The position numbers and the translations under genes are program-made. This document shows positions 1 through 11,214 of a stretch of DNA of 64,000 nt, one piece after another. How positions within the stretch are numbered: the first letter of the stretch is position 1; each line of letters opens with the position of its first letter. Under the pieces are notes generated by a model. The model did not search any database and was not told the DNA's origin. It was given only the letters and a program-made list of their open reading frames with translations. Origin of the DNA: Nectonema munidae (Eukaryota > Nematomorpha > Nectonematoida > Nectonematidae); NCBI GenBank assembly GCA_030549495.1, contig JAUIRK010000070.1:446501-510500 (forward strand), given 5' to 3'.

Positions 1-426
1 TTAAGAGTTTTCAATAGATTTAGTACGAATCTATGTTTATTTAAATAAATAGATCTTTCTTATTTTGATTAAGGTTTTTTAGATTTTATATAGATTACAT
101 ATTATTTATTTATAATGTCTGCTTTAATTTATTTTTAATGATAATCTAATTTGCTAATTCTATAGATTAATCTATTTTTAATTTAAATAAATAGATCTTT
201 CTACCTTTCATTAATGTTTTTCAGATTTTATATAGTAAAATATAAATTATAATCATATACTTAATCTATATTGTCTCATTTAAATTATTTTTATGATATT
301 CAAATGTGCTAATTCGTTATTTTAAAAAAATTAAGGCTTTTCTAGAATTTATATAGTAAATTATTATTATTATAATATACTTTTTTAATATTCTTTCCTT
401 TAATTTATTTTTAATGATAATCTAAT
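1..426. repeat. AT-rich degenerate tandem repeat, unit about 140 bp
   Basis: Three imperfect units can be seen. The phrase TTTAATTTATTTTTAATGAT recurs near 123 and 399, with a weaker copy near 268. The phrase AAATAAATAGATCTTTCT recurs near 43 and 183. Spacing is about 135-145 bp. No coding potential was seen. The array runs off the left edge, so its full size is unknown. Confidence 0.7.
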
Positions 427-1180
427 TCCACCCAATGATCTTTACGGGTGTACCAATGATCCTTACGAGTTCATTGATAGTATCTATAATCCCGGTACCA
501 ATGATCTTTTGAGTATACCTAAAAAACCACGGTACCAATGATATTTAAGGGAACCTAGAATCACAGCGGTAACAATGATCTTTCACAGGACCTAGAATCA
601 CGGGTGTACCAATATTCTTTCACAGGACTTAACATCACGCGGTACCAATGATCTTTAACTGCACCTAGAATCACGCGGTACCAATGATCTTTAACTGGAC
701 CTATGAATCACAGTACCAATGATCTTTCACAGGACCTAGGATCACGCGATACCAATGATCTTTCACAGGACTTAGGATCACGCGGTACCAATGATCTTTA
801 ACTGGACCTAGAATCACGCGGTACCAATGATCTTTAACTGGACCTAGAATCACGCGGTACCAATGATCTTTAACTGGACCTATGAATCACAGTACCAATG
901 ATCTTTCACAGGACCTAGGATCACGCGGTACTAATGATCTTTCACAGGACTTAGGATCACGCGGTACCAATGATCTTTCACAGGACCTAGGATCACGCGG
1001 TACCAATGATCTTTAACTGGACCTATGAATCACAGTACCAATGATCTGTCACAGGTCCTAGAATCACGCGGTACCAATGATCTGTCACACGTCATAGAAT
1101 CACAGTACCAATGATCTGTCACACGTCCTAGAATCACAGTAGCAATGATCTGTCACACGTCCTAGAATAACAGTCCTAGC
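427..1180. repeat. Minisatellite, unit about 36 bp, roughly 20 copies
   Basis: Head-to-tail copies of a unit starting ACCAATGATCTTT, with a middle of ACAGGACCTAGGATCACGCGGT or AACTGGACCTAGAATCACGC. A 35-bp variant carries TATGAATCACAGT. Copies are most alike in the centre (about 640-1060) and decay towards both ends. The array stops just before a Helitron 3' terminus, and may be internal Helitron sequence. Confidence 0.9.
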
Positions 1181-1182
1181 TT

Positions 1183-1241
1183 TTTGAGATTTAGAATCCT
1201 ACGTCTCGAGCGAAGCGAGAGACAAACACAGGACCGTCTAG
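1183..1241 (+). mobile_element. Helitron 3' terminus (5' end not found)
   Basis: A hairpin at 1203-1223 (arms GTCTCG and CGAGAC around AGCGAAG) is followed about 14 bases later by CTAG and then a T. This is the standard Helitron 3' end. The complete Helitron at 22931-23309 has the same layout and a similar sequence (GTTTCGAGCGCAGCGAGAAAC, then CTAG/T). The 5' TC end was not found, so the element may begin outside the window and include the minisatellite to its left. Confidence 0.7.
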
Positions 1242-2620
1242 TAACAATAAAGTTATTAAAAATTTGTAAGCTTCTTTGAATTAGTAAAATTTGTCTTAGG
1301 TTTTTGACTAGCTGCTTTATTGGTTTTAATTTGCTCGTTTGATAAAAAAAAAGTGTTTCCATCAAATTTGTTAATTATTTCGGCATGACTGATCATTCAT
1401 TATCAAATCTAAGCATTTTGAAGTAGAATGCAAATACAAGGCTTTGCATAGCGAGTCTTTTTCCACCGCTTTCAGCCTGCTTGGCCAATTTGGTTCAAAT
1501 GACATATGTTATTAGCAATAAAAAAATTTCAACTCAACGAATACAAAAAGATCTCGCCAAAAGCATAACTTCTTAAAAATATCACAAATGGGTGTTTTAA
1601 CTTTTCAATATTTTAGACTCCAACCCTTTTTACATTATATCTATCAACAAAACCCATACAACCAAATTTTCCTTTCCCACCATTCTATAACACTGTACTG
1701 TACTACACGTTCCCTGAGCAACATATAATTTTGTGTGTCCAGATATAAATCGTCTATTTCTCTCTTATTTTCTGCCCAACCCTTTATTCTGCACTTTCAA
1801 ACCCACATGCCATTCCTAAATTTCGATTTTTAGAACGGGTTAAAAATTGGTTCTCAACATTAATCTCACAGCGCTGTTCTAGGACATGAATCTCGAAAAG
1901 ACAATGTATGGAAAGGATCAAATGGATAAAGGATTACAATTATACATCAATATAACACTGAAAACAATAAGAATTATATTTATCAGAAAATATTAAATAT
2001 GAAAATACTTTATCAATAAAAATGAATTAATGTATTGAAAAAACTTGCATGCTGAAAAATAAATAAATGGCCACTTTATTTTCTCTCTCATATTATCATT
2101 TTTCTTCCCTCTGTATTTGTCATTTATCATTGTCTGTTCGAGCATTGTACTTTTTTCTCTCTTTCATTATCATTTATCATTGTCTGTTCGACACTTTGTC
2201 TTTCGACACTATGTCTTTCGACATTCTGTCCGCACACGCACAGCGCGAGAGTTACTGTTAGGATTCTAAAACCACTTTTTAATACGATGTAAATTAATTA
2301 ATGCAACTCCACTCTTTCATCCAAAATGTCAAATTTAATCAATAAAATAGAATTATTGCATTATCAAAATTCAAGTTTTTTCTTCACCCTATCCCTTCTT
2401 AAGGATTCTCCTGAGCCAAGTATTGAGCATGGCGAATCCTTTGTAAGAAGGCCTTTGTTTCTTCATCAACGAGCGCACAAGAATAGCGCGGCGTTAATTT
2501 GGCCAGAAACTTCAAAGTAACACTCTTTCAACGACCGTAAAACCCAGAGAGTTCAGGGTAAAAACGTTAACTCTATTAGAGCCTTCACTAAAAAATTAAT
2601 TGTTCACAATTGGCTGAATC
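1242..2620. other. Gene-free stretch with a short tandem duplication
   Basis: AT-rich, with no recognisable coding region. A short direct duplication (CATTTATCATTGTCTGTTCG) occurs at 2121-2140 and again at 2171-2190, followed by three TTCGACA-type repeats to about 2230. The short open frames here look like nothing I know. Confidence 0.5.
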
Positions 2621-3990
2621 ATATCCCTTCAAATTTTGTGAGTTTTCCTAAAATCGCTAGCTGCAACTTTTGATACCATTTTCATGGTAGTTGAATGACC
2701 CTTTCACGTCCAAAACTTTCAATCAAAATCAAAAATTAAAATTTTTCAGCAAGATTTTGAAATTATCTGCACTTAACCTTATAACTTAGGATCTATATTA
2801 TATACTACCTTGAAAATTTATAATTATATACAGTTTGGAACGCATAGCACTTTATATATTTAATTTTTTCAATAATTATGGCTACTTTTTAGAAAATGTC
2901 AATCAAAATTTTGATTAATGAGAAATATATCTAATAATATATTCCTTCAAATTTTACATAAAGTATATGTTTTTATACTAAATCGGCCATGCTGGTTTCA
3001 TTTCTGTACTCTTTTTTTATTTAGGATGTGAAAATACCTATAAGTGTTAATGAATTTTGCGGTTTACTTCTAAAATTCTCCAAAAACATTCATTCTAATT
3101 TTACAATGAGATATATGTTTTTATACCAAATCGTTTATGTTAGTTACATTTCTGGGCTCAGTTTTTGCTTTTTGAAAATATATGCAAGCGTCTATAAAAT
3201 ATGCTGTTTAAGTTTAAAAACTGTTTTCAAATATATCTCAAATTTTATATGAAATATATATTTTTATACCAAATCAACCATACTAGTTTCATTTATGGAC
3301 TCAATTTTTACAGTTTGGATTTGAAAATATTTATAAGTATCAATCAAATTTGCGTTTAGTTCTAAAATTTGTTTCCAAAAGTATTGATTCAAATTTTACA
3401 TTAAATATATGTTTTTATAGCAAATAGATCATGATGGTTTCATTTTTGGACGAAGTTTTCGCATTTAGAGGTTTAACTGCTACTGTCAATAAAATTTGTG
3501 GGTTATATCTGGAAATTATATCCCAAAATATTCTCTCTAATTTTACATAAAATATATGTTTTTATACCAATTCTACCATGATAATTTTATTTCTGAAATC
3601 AGTTTTTGCATTAAAAGGTTTTAAATGTCTGAAAGTGTCAATCAAATGATCGATTTACGTCTAATGTCTACAGAAATAAAGAAAAAAAAGTTTCATTTTT
3701 GGACTCAGGTTTCGCATTTATAGTTTTAAAATATCTGAAAGCTTGAATCAGATTTGCGGTTTAATTCTAGATACTGTCTTCAAAAAAATAAAATATCTGA
3801 TTTTATAACAAATCGATTATGCCTATTTCATTTCTCTACTCAATTTTGTCTAATACAGTTAAAAATGATCTCGAAGTGGAAATTGAATTAGTGATGTATG
3901 TCTGAATTTGTTCTGTAATTTTTTTTCAAAAAATCGCTGCATATTAGATATATAGTAAAAATATACTTTTTTTTTGTATATTATGGCTTA
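2620..3990. repeat. Degenerate satellite, period about 147 bp
   Basis: The block AAATTTTACAT...ATATATGTTTTTATACCAAAT followed by GTTTCATTTCTGGACTCAG recurs near 2943, 3091, 3237, 3389 and 3536. Weaker copies lie near 3690 and 3790. Spacings are 148, 146, 152 and 147 bp. Copies differ at many positions, so the array is old. The part before 2900 is too decayed to phase with confidence. Confidence 0.8.
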
Positions 3991-4956
3991 TAATACTTTC
4001 TTCAATCATCTTGAGTATGAAATATTTATTTAAAAAAAACAAAACTTATTATAAAATCTTTTGAAGATTAGTATGAGCGAAGGAAGCAATCTGAAAAATA
4101 ATTGAAAAGAAAACGTGTGATCAAAATATAAGATTAAAAAAAATGTATCTTGACTAAATGGAAGATCTACCATGTTCTAATGCATTGGTTCCCAACCTGG
4201 GGGTAATTTAGCAATTTTTCGGGGGTAATGTAGGGGTGACAGAAAAATGTTAAGAATTCTGAAAATCAAGAAAGCATTGCGGTACCTTGTATTAGGATTA
4301 ATGTTAACTTAGTCTTAGTATTTTAAGTTGTAAAGTAAACCTACTATAAGTAACAAAGCTAAACCAAATAACAATAAATATAAAAAACTAATATATATAT
4401 ATATACAGTATTAGAAAAGAAGAAATATATAGCTGTGTGGTAACTGAAAAGTATTTTCACAAGTATGCTTCGGGACACGTCACTCAGTAACCCCGATGAC
4501 TCTTCGACAAGTCCAGTACGCGTCACTCACTGCCCGAGTCTGTTGTGCTGACAAGCATGACACATGCAGCAGCCTGGCGAATGCGCAATGCGTGTGTGCT
4601 TGAATCAGTGAACTTGTGTTAGCTGCCATGCGAGAAATCATGTACCTCGCGTTTTGCAGTGTATTCACGGATACTGTGTTGAATAGGTGTTGCGTTGACT
4701 TTTCAGTAGTCCTGTACTGAGGTTTTGGTGTTGCGGATTTGGCTTGTGATATTCGAGTTGTGTATGAAGTGTAATTTAGTGTCTTAGTGTAACTGTGTAT
4801 TCGAGTGTGTGAGTGCAGAATTTTTTTTATTTTTAACACAGTTACATCATTCATATGCTGAATAAGCTCTTCTAATGTTATCTAGAATGCCATGAAAAAC
4901 TAAATAATAACACTTTTTATGCATTTTTTTTCTTTTTCTGAAGATTGAACAATAAA

Positions 4957-6974
4957 ATGTCCAAAAAGCGAACCTACTCTGACGCCTTTCTTCGCTATGG
5001 CTTTGTGAATTTACCATCCGGTGGAGAGGATCGGCCACAATGTGTGACATGTCACAAAGTCTTGACAAATGAAAGCCTGAAGCCATCAAAACTCTCAACG
5101 CACCTCCAGAAGTGCCATCCAAATCTTCAAAATAAGGATGAGGCTTATTTTCAGCGCCAGGCTGCAGCACTGAAGAATATCCAGTTCGGTTCATCTGGAA
5201 TTCAAGCGCAAAAGCTTCAAGCTGCAGTGGAAGCATCCTACTTTGTGCATATAAATTTGCCGAACATCAGAAATGCCACACCATTGCAGAGAATCTGATT
5301 ATGCCGTGTGCATACGAGATGGTAAGCAAGGTATGTGGGGAGGATCAAGCGAAGAAACTGAGTGGCATATCTCTATCAAACAACAGCATCCACCGACGAA
5401 TCGATGACATGGCATCAGATATCTTGTCCCAAGTTATAACAGAGATCAAAGAAAGCTCATATAGCAAATTCTCCTTGGGTTCGTCCGTTACATCCACCAG
5501 GACAGGATCAAAGAAGAGTTCCTATTTTGCGAGAATCTGCTGACAACCACGAAGGGAGAAGATTTCTTCAATATCATCAACAGTTTCTTTACCAAGAATG
5601 GATTGGATTGGAACAGCGTTCAACAGGTAGGGAGCGATGTTTATATAAAGTCTAAATTAGTATAAATACAATGAATTACATGGCATATAGTCATATACAG
5701 TTTTATTTATTGTACAAGTAACCGTAGTGTAGCTAATATTTTGTGCATGATTAACACAAAAAACATCGTGCGTCGTACTGAAAACTAAAGTACCAAAATA
5801 ATTAAATTAATACCATATAATTATAACGCAAAAGATAAGTAACAATGACTAAGTGACGCAATCTATAATATTTTTTTTTCTTTTTAATCCAGGTCTTCGT
5901 CGATGGAGCACCAGCGATGATGGGTGGTCATCGTGGATTACGGGGCCTCATACAAGCTGTCAATCGAGAAATTTCTGTAGATCATTGCATCATTCATCGG
6001 TACTCTCTTGGATCGAAAAGCCTGCCTGGTAATTTGAAGTTAGTGTTTGAAGATGTGTTGAAAATCGTCAACTTCATCAAGTCCAGGGATGTGAATTCGC
6101 GCATATTCAAGGAGCTGTGCAAGGAAATGGGAGAAAAGTATGAAGTTCTGCTCTACCACATCGATGTTCGCTGGTTGTCACGAGGCAAGGTTATACATCG
6201 TGTCATTGAGCTCCGAAAGGCTATTCAAGAATTCCTGGAACAAAAAGGATCTCATTTTGCTACCAAGTTCACTGATAAGGAGTGGCTTGCTCGACTTTGT
6301 TACTTGGCTGACATATTTGCGGAGCTGAACAGTGGTAATCTGCAACTCCAGGGCCGAAACACGACTGTCAATGATGCCCATCACACTGTGGCTGCATTTC
6401 TGGGGAAACTGAGACTCTGGATTCGGCACTTGGAGAAAGGAGTGATCGCCCAGTTCCCCACCCTAGACCAGTTTATTGAAGAGAATAGTCATGATACTGG
6501 ATCTCTGCTACAGACCATCAACAAAGAGATGAGCGACCATTTGAAGGGGCTTGAAACAAGCATGCATCACTACTTTCCAGAGAGTGACCAAGAAACAGCC
6601 AGTCTTCAGTGGATCATTCATCCCTTCTCTGTACCTGATGAGGCCATTCATGATGATGATTTCCCTGCAAAGGAGGAGTGCATCACAATGCGAGCCAATG
6701 AAGCCTTGAAAATCGAATTGCAAAACCAAAATGCAGATTCCTTTTGGATTTCACGACTAGCCGACTCGCAAACTCTATCCAAGAGAGCCTTGAAGTTGTT
6801 GGTATCATTCTCAACAACGTATCTGTGCGAGAAGGGGTTCTCAACTGTGCTGGGCATGAAAACAAAAAGAGGACTCGTTTGAATGTAGCAAACGATGCCA
6901 GGCTGGCACTTTCAACCACGAAGCCAAGAATTCCTCAACTGGCTTCAAATATGCAACTCCAACCATCTCACTGA
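4957..6974 (+). pseudogene. hAT transposase pseudogene (BED finger, ZBED5-like)
   Basis: Encodes the transposase of the surrounding hAT element. The start MSKKRTYSDAF is the usual opening of this family; an upstream TTG frame is not the start. An N-terminal BED-type finger follows (CVTCHK, then HLQKCH, residues about 25-55). A block AKKLSGISLSNNSIHRRIDDM lies at 5350-5412. A typical GT-AG intron is visible at 5627-5892, joining ...DWNSVQQ to VFVDGAPAMMGG. The long 3' part (5893-6880) has the RNase H-fold region with VRWLSRGKV, and the C-terminal hAT dimerisation motif FSTTYLCEKGFS. Breaks: a frameshift near 5245; a deletion with frame change near 5475 that removes the segment with the first catalytic Asp (the LDEST block expected there); and a frameshift near 6865, after which the family tail TRLNV...LQPSH continues to 6974. 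Not functional. Confidence 0.9.
5627..5892 (+). other. Intron inside the ZBED5-like transposase gene
   Basis: Donor CAG|GTAGGG and acceptor TTTAATCCAG|GTC. The 266-bp insert is AT-rich, and removing it restores a continuous family-like reading across the junction. Splicing is inferred from sequence and family alignment only. Confidence 0.7.
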
Positions 6975-7168
6975 TGCTCTTGACATCTTTGGTAAGTCAT
7001 TAGAGATGCAAAATGTACTAATACAATAAATAAAAGAAATTATCTCTAGTGCTTTAGTTTAGCCATATATATCAATGTTGACAACATTTTGTGAAAGGGG
7101 TAACATGCTTAATGTGGCATGCTGAATTAGGTAACAAGCTGAAAAAAGTTGGAACCACTGTTCTAATG

Positions 7169-7900
7169 AAATAGGAAGGGGTGTAATGATATAATATTAG
7201 GTGCTTCAAGAAAGATTTTCACTGTAAAAAAGAAGTTCCTCTTTTACAAATGAAAAATATTTAAATATATGCCTTATCATCTAGGATTACAATTAACATT
7301 TAGCTAAGATGGGTAGGAAATCTGAAAATTTAGAATAGGTCAGATTTATCAAAAATGGCACAGATGCCAATATGTGAGAATTTAGTCACTATCAATATAT
7401 TTTTTAATTTAAATTGAATGTGTCCATCTTTTTCCTTTTGCGTGAAAGAGAGAATCTTTTAGATGAAGAAGGTGGACAACTTTTTGTAATTGAACAATGA
7501 ACATCACGAATGATTCATCAGAAAAAAACTTTAAACTGGGATTTGTGGACAAATATTCAGGCTGAATATATATCTTCATATCAAAATAATAAATGTTCAA
7601 AATAAATCCTTAAAAAAATTTTTTCAAACATACATTGAAGAATATAAATTTCTAATGAGAGCTACCAAGAAAGGATCATCATGGAATAAATAGCAAAATT
7701 ACATACTGTAAATTATAATATGACGTAGAGACTACGAGCCGATAACGAATTTGTAGCCAAAAAGATGGAGTTCCTATCGAGATGCAAAAGTTACTGACAA
7801 ATAAAACATTTTGAGTGAATTAAACACCTAAAGTTGGTTTATTAAATAAATTAAGAAAATAATTACCAGAGAAATACTGCAAGTAGAAGTTATTTTTATA
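7169..7900. other. Gene-free AT-rich stretch
   Basis: I see no gene, repeat unit or element end between the hAT right target duplication and the next satellite. Confidence 0.5.
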
Positions 7901-8640
7901 TTTATATATTTGACATCTATTTATAGGTTTAATCGATTTTTTGACAGGTTTTATTTATTTCATAAAAATGAACATCACCATTAAATTCTACAATCCACAC
8001 ACTTGAAATGTATAAAAAACTTTTTATAAGAATAAAAATTTTAATTTTAACATGGGCTGTTATATTTAAATTATTTTTTGTCAGGTTTGACTGATTTTTA
8101 TAAAAAAAAAAGAGGAATATTACCAGTAAACACAGTACTTGAAATGGATCATGTGAGTAAAATACTTTATATAATTATTCAGATAAAATGTTTCTTTTTG
8201 AGATAAATCAATTTTTTGACAGGTTTGATTGATTTTCATAAAAAATAAATATCACCACTGAATTACGCATGCTTGAAAATGGGTATAACTATATATGTGT
8301 AAAAAACTTTATATAATTACTTAGATAAAAAGTTTCTTTTTTGAGATGAGCTGTCATATGTAAATCAATTTTTTGACAGATTTGATTGATTTTGATAAAA
8401 AAAATGGATATCACCACTCAATTTAGCATATTTGAAAAAGGGTATATATGTATAAAAACTTTATATAATTATTTAAATAAAAAGTTCCTTTTCGAGATGA
8501 GCTGTCAAATATAAATCAATTTTTTGACAGGTTTGATTGATTTTAATAAAAATGGACATCACAACTGAATTCAGCATAGTTGAAATATATATATAACATT
8601 AAAAATATTTATAAAAACTTATTAAGATCAGAGAAAAATG
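7900..8640. repeat. Degenerate satellite, period about 137-157 bp, five copies
   Basis: The phrase AATCAATTTTTTGACAGGTTTGATTGATTTT recurs with small changes, its ATTTTTTGAC core lying at 7936, about 8073, 8211, 8368 and 8519. Each copy is followed by ATCACCACTGAATT-like and TTGAAA-like blocks. This family differs in sequence from the array at 2.6-4.0 kb. Confidence 0.8.
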
Positions 8641-9735
8641 GGGGGGAGGGCACTTTACGCCTCCCCCCTCCAAGCACTTGAGCGGACAAATTTAGTCCAG
8701 CACTAATAGGGTTAAGTGTTCGAATATAAAAAGTTTCAAAAATTAATTAGTCACCCGTTTCCCACAAACCGAATGAAACTTTTCCAAAAAGCTACAAAAT
8801 ACAAAAAGCTAGGACATCGATATAGAAATCCCTGAAGAAATATATTGTAGTGCTCTTATTGTCTCAAAAGAAACTAAAGAAGCAGTGAAAAAATATTGAG
8901 TTTAATTATAAAAACTTTGGAGAGCATAGTCAAAAGCACTTTTTTCATTTGGAGTGCGAGAAAATTTGTTTCTCACTCCTTCGAGCGAAGATGTTTTCTG
9001 TTATCATTTTCGTATCCTTCATGTCTACTTAGAATTTTTTTGAATCAGATTTCTCCAATGAACGTGTACAAATGTGCATGGACAGCACACATGCTGATTT
9101 TCTCATGGCAAGAAGCACAGATTTATTATCACTGCATCTGGAAAAAACTGGTTGAGCCGGTATGGAGACATAACCGCGGAGAAACACTGATGCAACCCTG
9201 GTAGTGACCTCAGCGAGGACTGCGCAAAGATTTTTTTCTGCAGAGTATTCGATGCTGCAAACACGATGCCCTACTCCACTACAACGACGTGTACTGCAAC
9301 CCCAAGAGCATCACCGACAAATTTACATTTTAGACGTTGTCCAAAAAGTGTCCACCGAATTCTATACAGGAACAGGGACTGCGATGTGTCAGGCACGAGT
9401 TTCCTTTTCGTAACGAAATGCTTCCTACTCACAAAGTATATTCTACTGTGAAAATCGAGAACACTTTGCAGGCCAGAAACATTATAATAGGAAATGTTTT
9501 TAAAAGAAGGTTGACGTCTGGATTGGGCGCAAATATTAAATCTGATTTTTGAAAAAATTGTATCAAGGCGTACATTTAAAATAATTGTAGTATAATACCA
9601 AAAATCTTCATATTTCTTCCCTATCATCCTCATTAGAGTCCGTCGGTTTCTACTTTCAAATGTTTCCTTCCCCCTACGAAATGTTAAATTATCCACAAGG
9701 AAAGAATTCCTCCCCATTTGAGAACGACTGGGTTA
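8641..9735. other. Decayed element with a hAT-like right end
   Basis: Bases 8950-9540 are less AT-rich than the surroundings and hold several short open frames, none recognisable. The segment ends with TTTGAGAACGACTG at 9717-9730, which reads CAGTCGTTCTCAAA on the other strand, a hAT-type end. No matching left end or target duplication was found. It is probably a remnant of a non-autonomous or decayed hAT. Confidence 0.3.
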
Positions 9736-9806
9736 AAAACTATAGATCGTGTTCTTCAGAAATCAGTACGTTGATTACTGTGTTGCTTTATTTACACATG
9801 CCTTAA

Positions 9807-9935
9807 CCCGTTAACGACCAGAATAATCAGACGATATCTAATGTCAAGCAGAAGAATTGTATTAAAGAGCATTGATAAACGCAGACGATTTTATTTTAGT
9901 AAAGTCGCCATATGTCGACTGTGGTCGATAACCGG
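9807..9935 (+). mobile_element. piggyBac-type MITE, copy 1
   Basis: Flanked by TTAA at 9803-9806 and 9936-9939. Terminal repeats are CCCGTTAACGACCA and (other strand) CCGGTTATCGACCA. Inside are degenerate copies of GCAGACGA and a 16-nt palindrome GTCGCCATATGTCGAC at 9904-9919 with one mismatched pair. TTAA duplication plus CCC...GGG ends are piggyBac hallmarks. No coding capacity. Confidence 0.85.
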
Positions 9936-10036
9936 TTAAAATGAAATAACTTTTTATGCGCAATTTTCAATTATTGTTAAGTTTGAAAAAGAAGGTATAA
10001 CATGTAATCATTCAATATTTAATATGAAAGAAGCGC

Positions 10037-10053
10037 TTTAATTTAAATTTAAT
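10037..10053 (-). terminator. Candidate polyadenylation signals of the IFRD gene
   Basis: Two ATTAAA hexamers on the minus strand lie within 30 bases after the IFRD stop codon. This is a plausible signal, but such hexamers are common in AT-rich DNA. Confidence 0.35.
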
Positions 10054-10063
10054 GCGGTGCTTT

Positions 10064-10335
10064 TCAATCCATTTCTTGGTGAATGGTGCATCGCTTATTC
10101 TGTCTGGCTTTTTGCAGCGCTTTTTTGCGCATCTTTTTGCCCTCGTCCTGGAGCCATTGTTGTTTGGCTTTTTCATTGGATGCTGCAGCGTTGAAGTTTG
10201 CTTGTGAAGTTTGCGATTTACACTTTTGTGCGATTTTCTTGTCAAGGCCTGCTGTCTTTGAGTAAACAGTGGAAGCTAGGGGAAGTTGTAAAAAGGTGCG
10301 CACTATATCATTTTCTTTGAGGTGAGTGCTAAGAC
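10064..10335 (-). CDS. IFRD: IFRD protein, exon 2 (C-terminal IFRD_C region)
   Basis: Second and last coding exon of the IFRD gene whose first exon is 14564-15782. A good acceptor (CCTCTATTTTAG) precedes it. Joined to the donor at 14563, the split Gly codon G|GT gives SSGLSTHLKENDIVRTFLQL, which lines up with SGMQYHLQSNEFLRNVF in vertebrate IFRD1. The exon adds 90 residues after residue 406 and ends with TGA. The tail is basic (KKMRKKALQKARQNKR), as in the family, where an FN/YN-S/A-A motif (here FNAAASNEKAK) precedes a Lys/Arg-rich end. The predicted total is 496 residues, slightly longer than vertebrate IFRD1/2 (about 440-450). The exon is richer in GC than its surroundings, as expected of coding sequence. 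Confidence 0.85.
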
Positions 10336-11214
10336 CTAAAATAGAGGAAAACATTAAGATTAGACGTGGCAAGAGATTGTATTCAAGTTTTTGAAATTTA
10401 ATTCTTAGCTGTGCAAGAAAGTGTTTTTAGGGTTCTCTCTTCAAATTAATCATTTTCGGTAATAAAATTTACTTTGAAAAAACAATAACACTTCTTGCCT
10501 GTGTATCTCAATACAAGAACTTTTATATTGTCATCTAGATTCAGCCTATTTCTATTTTGCGATAACCAAATAAGATATTTTAATTTTTATCTTGATCCAA
10601 AAAAAGTTTAAGAAAAGTAATTTTACCCCCAAAATTGCAAAGTTTACCTCAATGCCGATTCAAATCAACCTTTAAAATGAGGTGCTGATGTTAAAAAGAA
10701 TCAGATATTTAACTTTATAAAGTACTTGTAACAAGCTGAAATATACATATTGAATTTAAAGTGCGCTTAACCTATCGCCAAATTTTTAGTAAGAACACAA
10801 CTGTGTCAAAGTATCATTGATGTTATTGAATAATCTTATCAATTCAAAATCAAAAGTATACTTTTCTCCCACTTGGTGATATGGAAGTGCTTTGGAATGT
10901 GTGTGATAGAAAATACTAATGCTTAAACATAGTAAAAATAAAAATGTTAAAATAGTTGTAATGTTTTAGTGTCTCAATTTTTCGAGCGATGCTGATTCCA
11001 ATCACATTTTAAAAGGGCGCTACCGATACTAAGAAAATATTTTAGGTTAATACTTTTTAAATCATTTTGCATAAATTAAAAGCTTTTAGACAGCATAATA
11101 AATATCTTTATTAAAAAATAAAAAACTTCAATGTGCAAAATTAGATATTAAATTTTATGCTAATTGACAATTCTGGAATAAAATAAATATATATAACGTG
11201 GTATTTAAATAAAA

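Larger units (their letters stand above)
4183..7160 (+). mobile_element. hAT DNA transposon, ZBED5-like, both ends present
   Basis: The left end starts CATTGGTTCCCAAC. The right end is GTTGGAACCACTG, which reads CAGTGGTTCCAAC on the other strand. Both match the hAT terminal inverted repeat. A perfect 8-bp target duplication TTCTAATG flanks it at 4175-4182 and 7161-7168. The element is 2,978 bp and carries one transposase gene in plus orientation, with a 5' leader of about 770 bp. Ends and target duplication are intact but the gene is broken, so it is a dead autonomous copy. Confidence 0.93.

Noticed and set aside
4480-5236. Minus-strand frames of 124 and 129 residues in the ZBED5-like hAT
   Set aside because: Antisense to the leader and BED region; no recognisable content.
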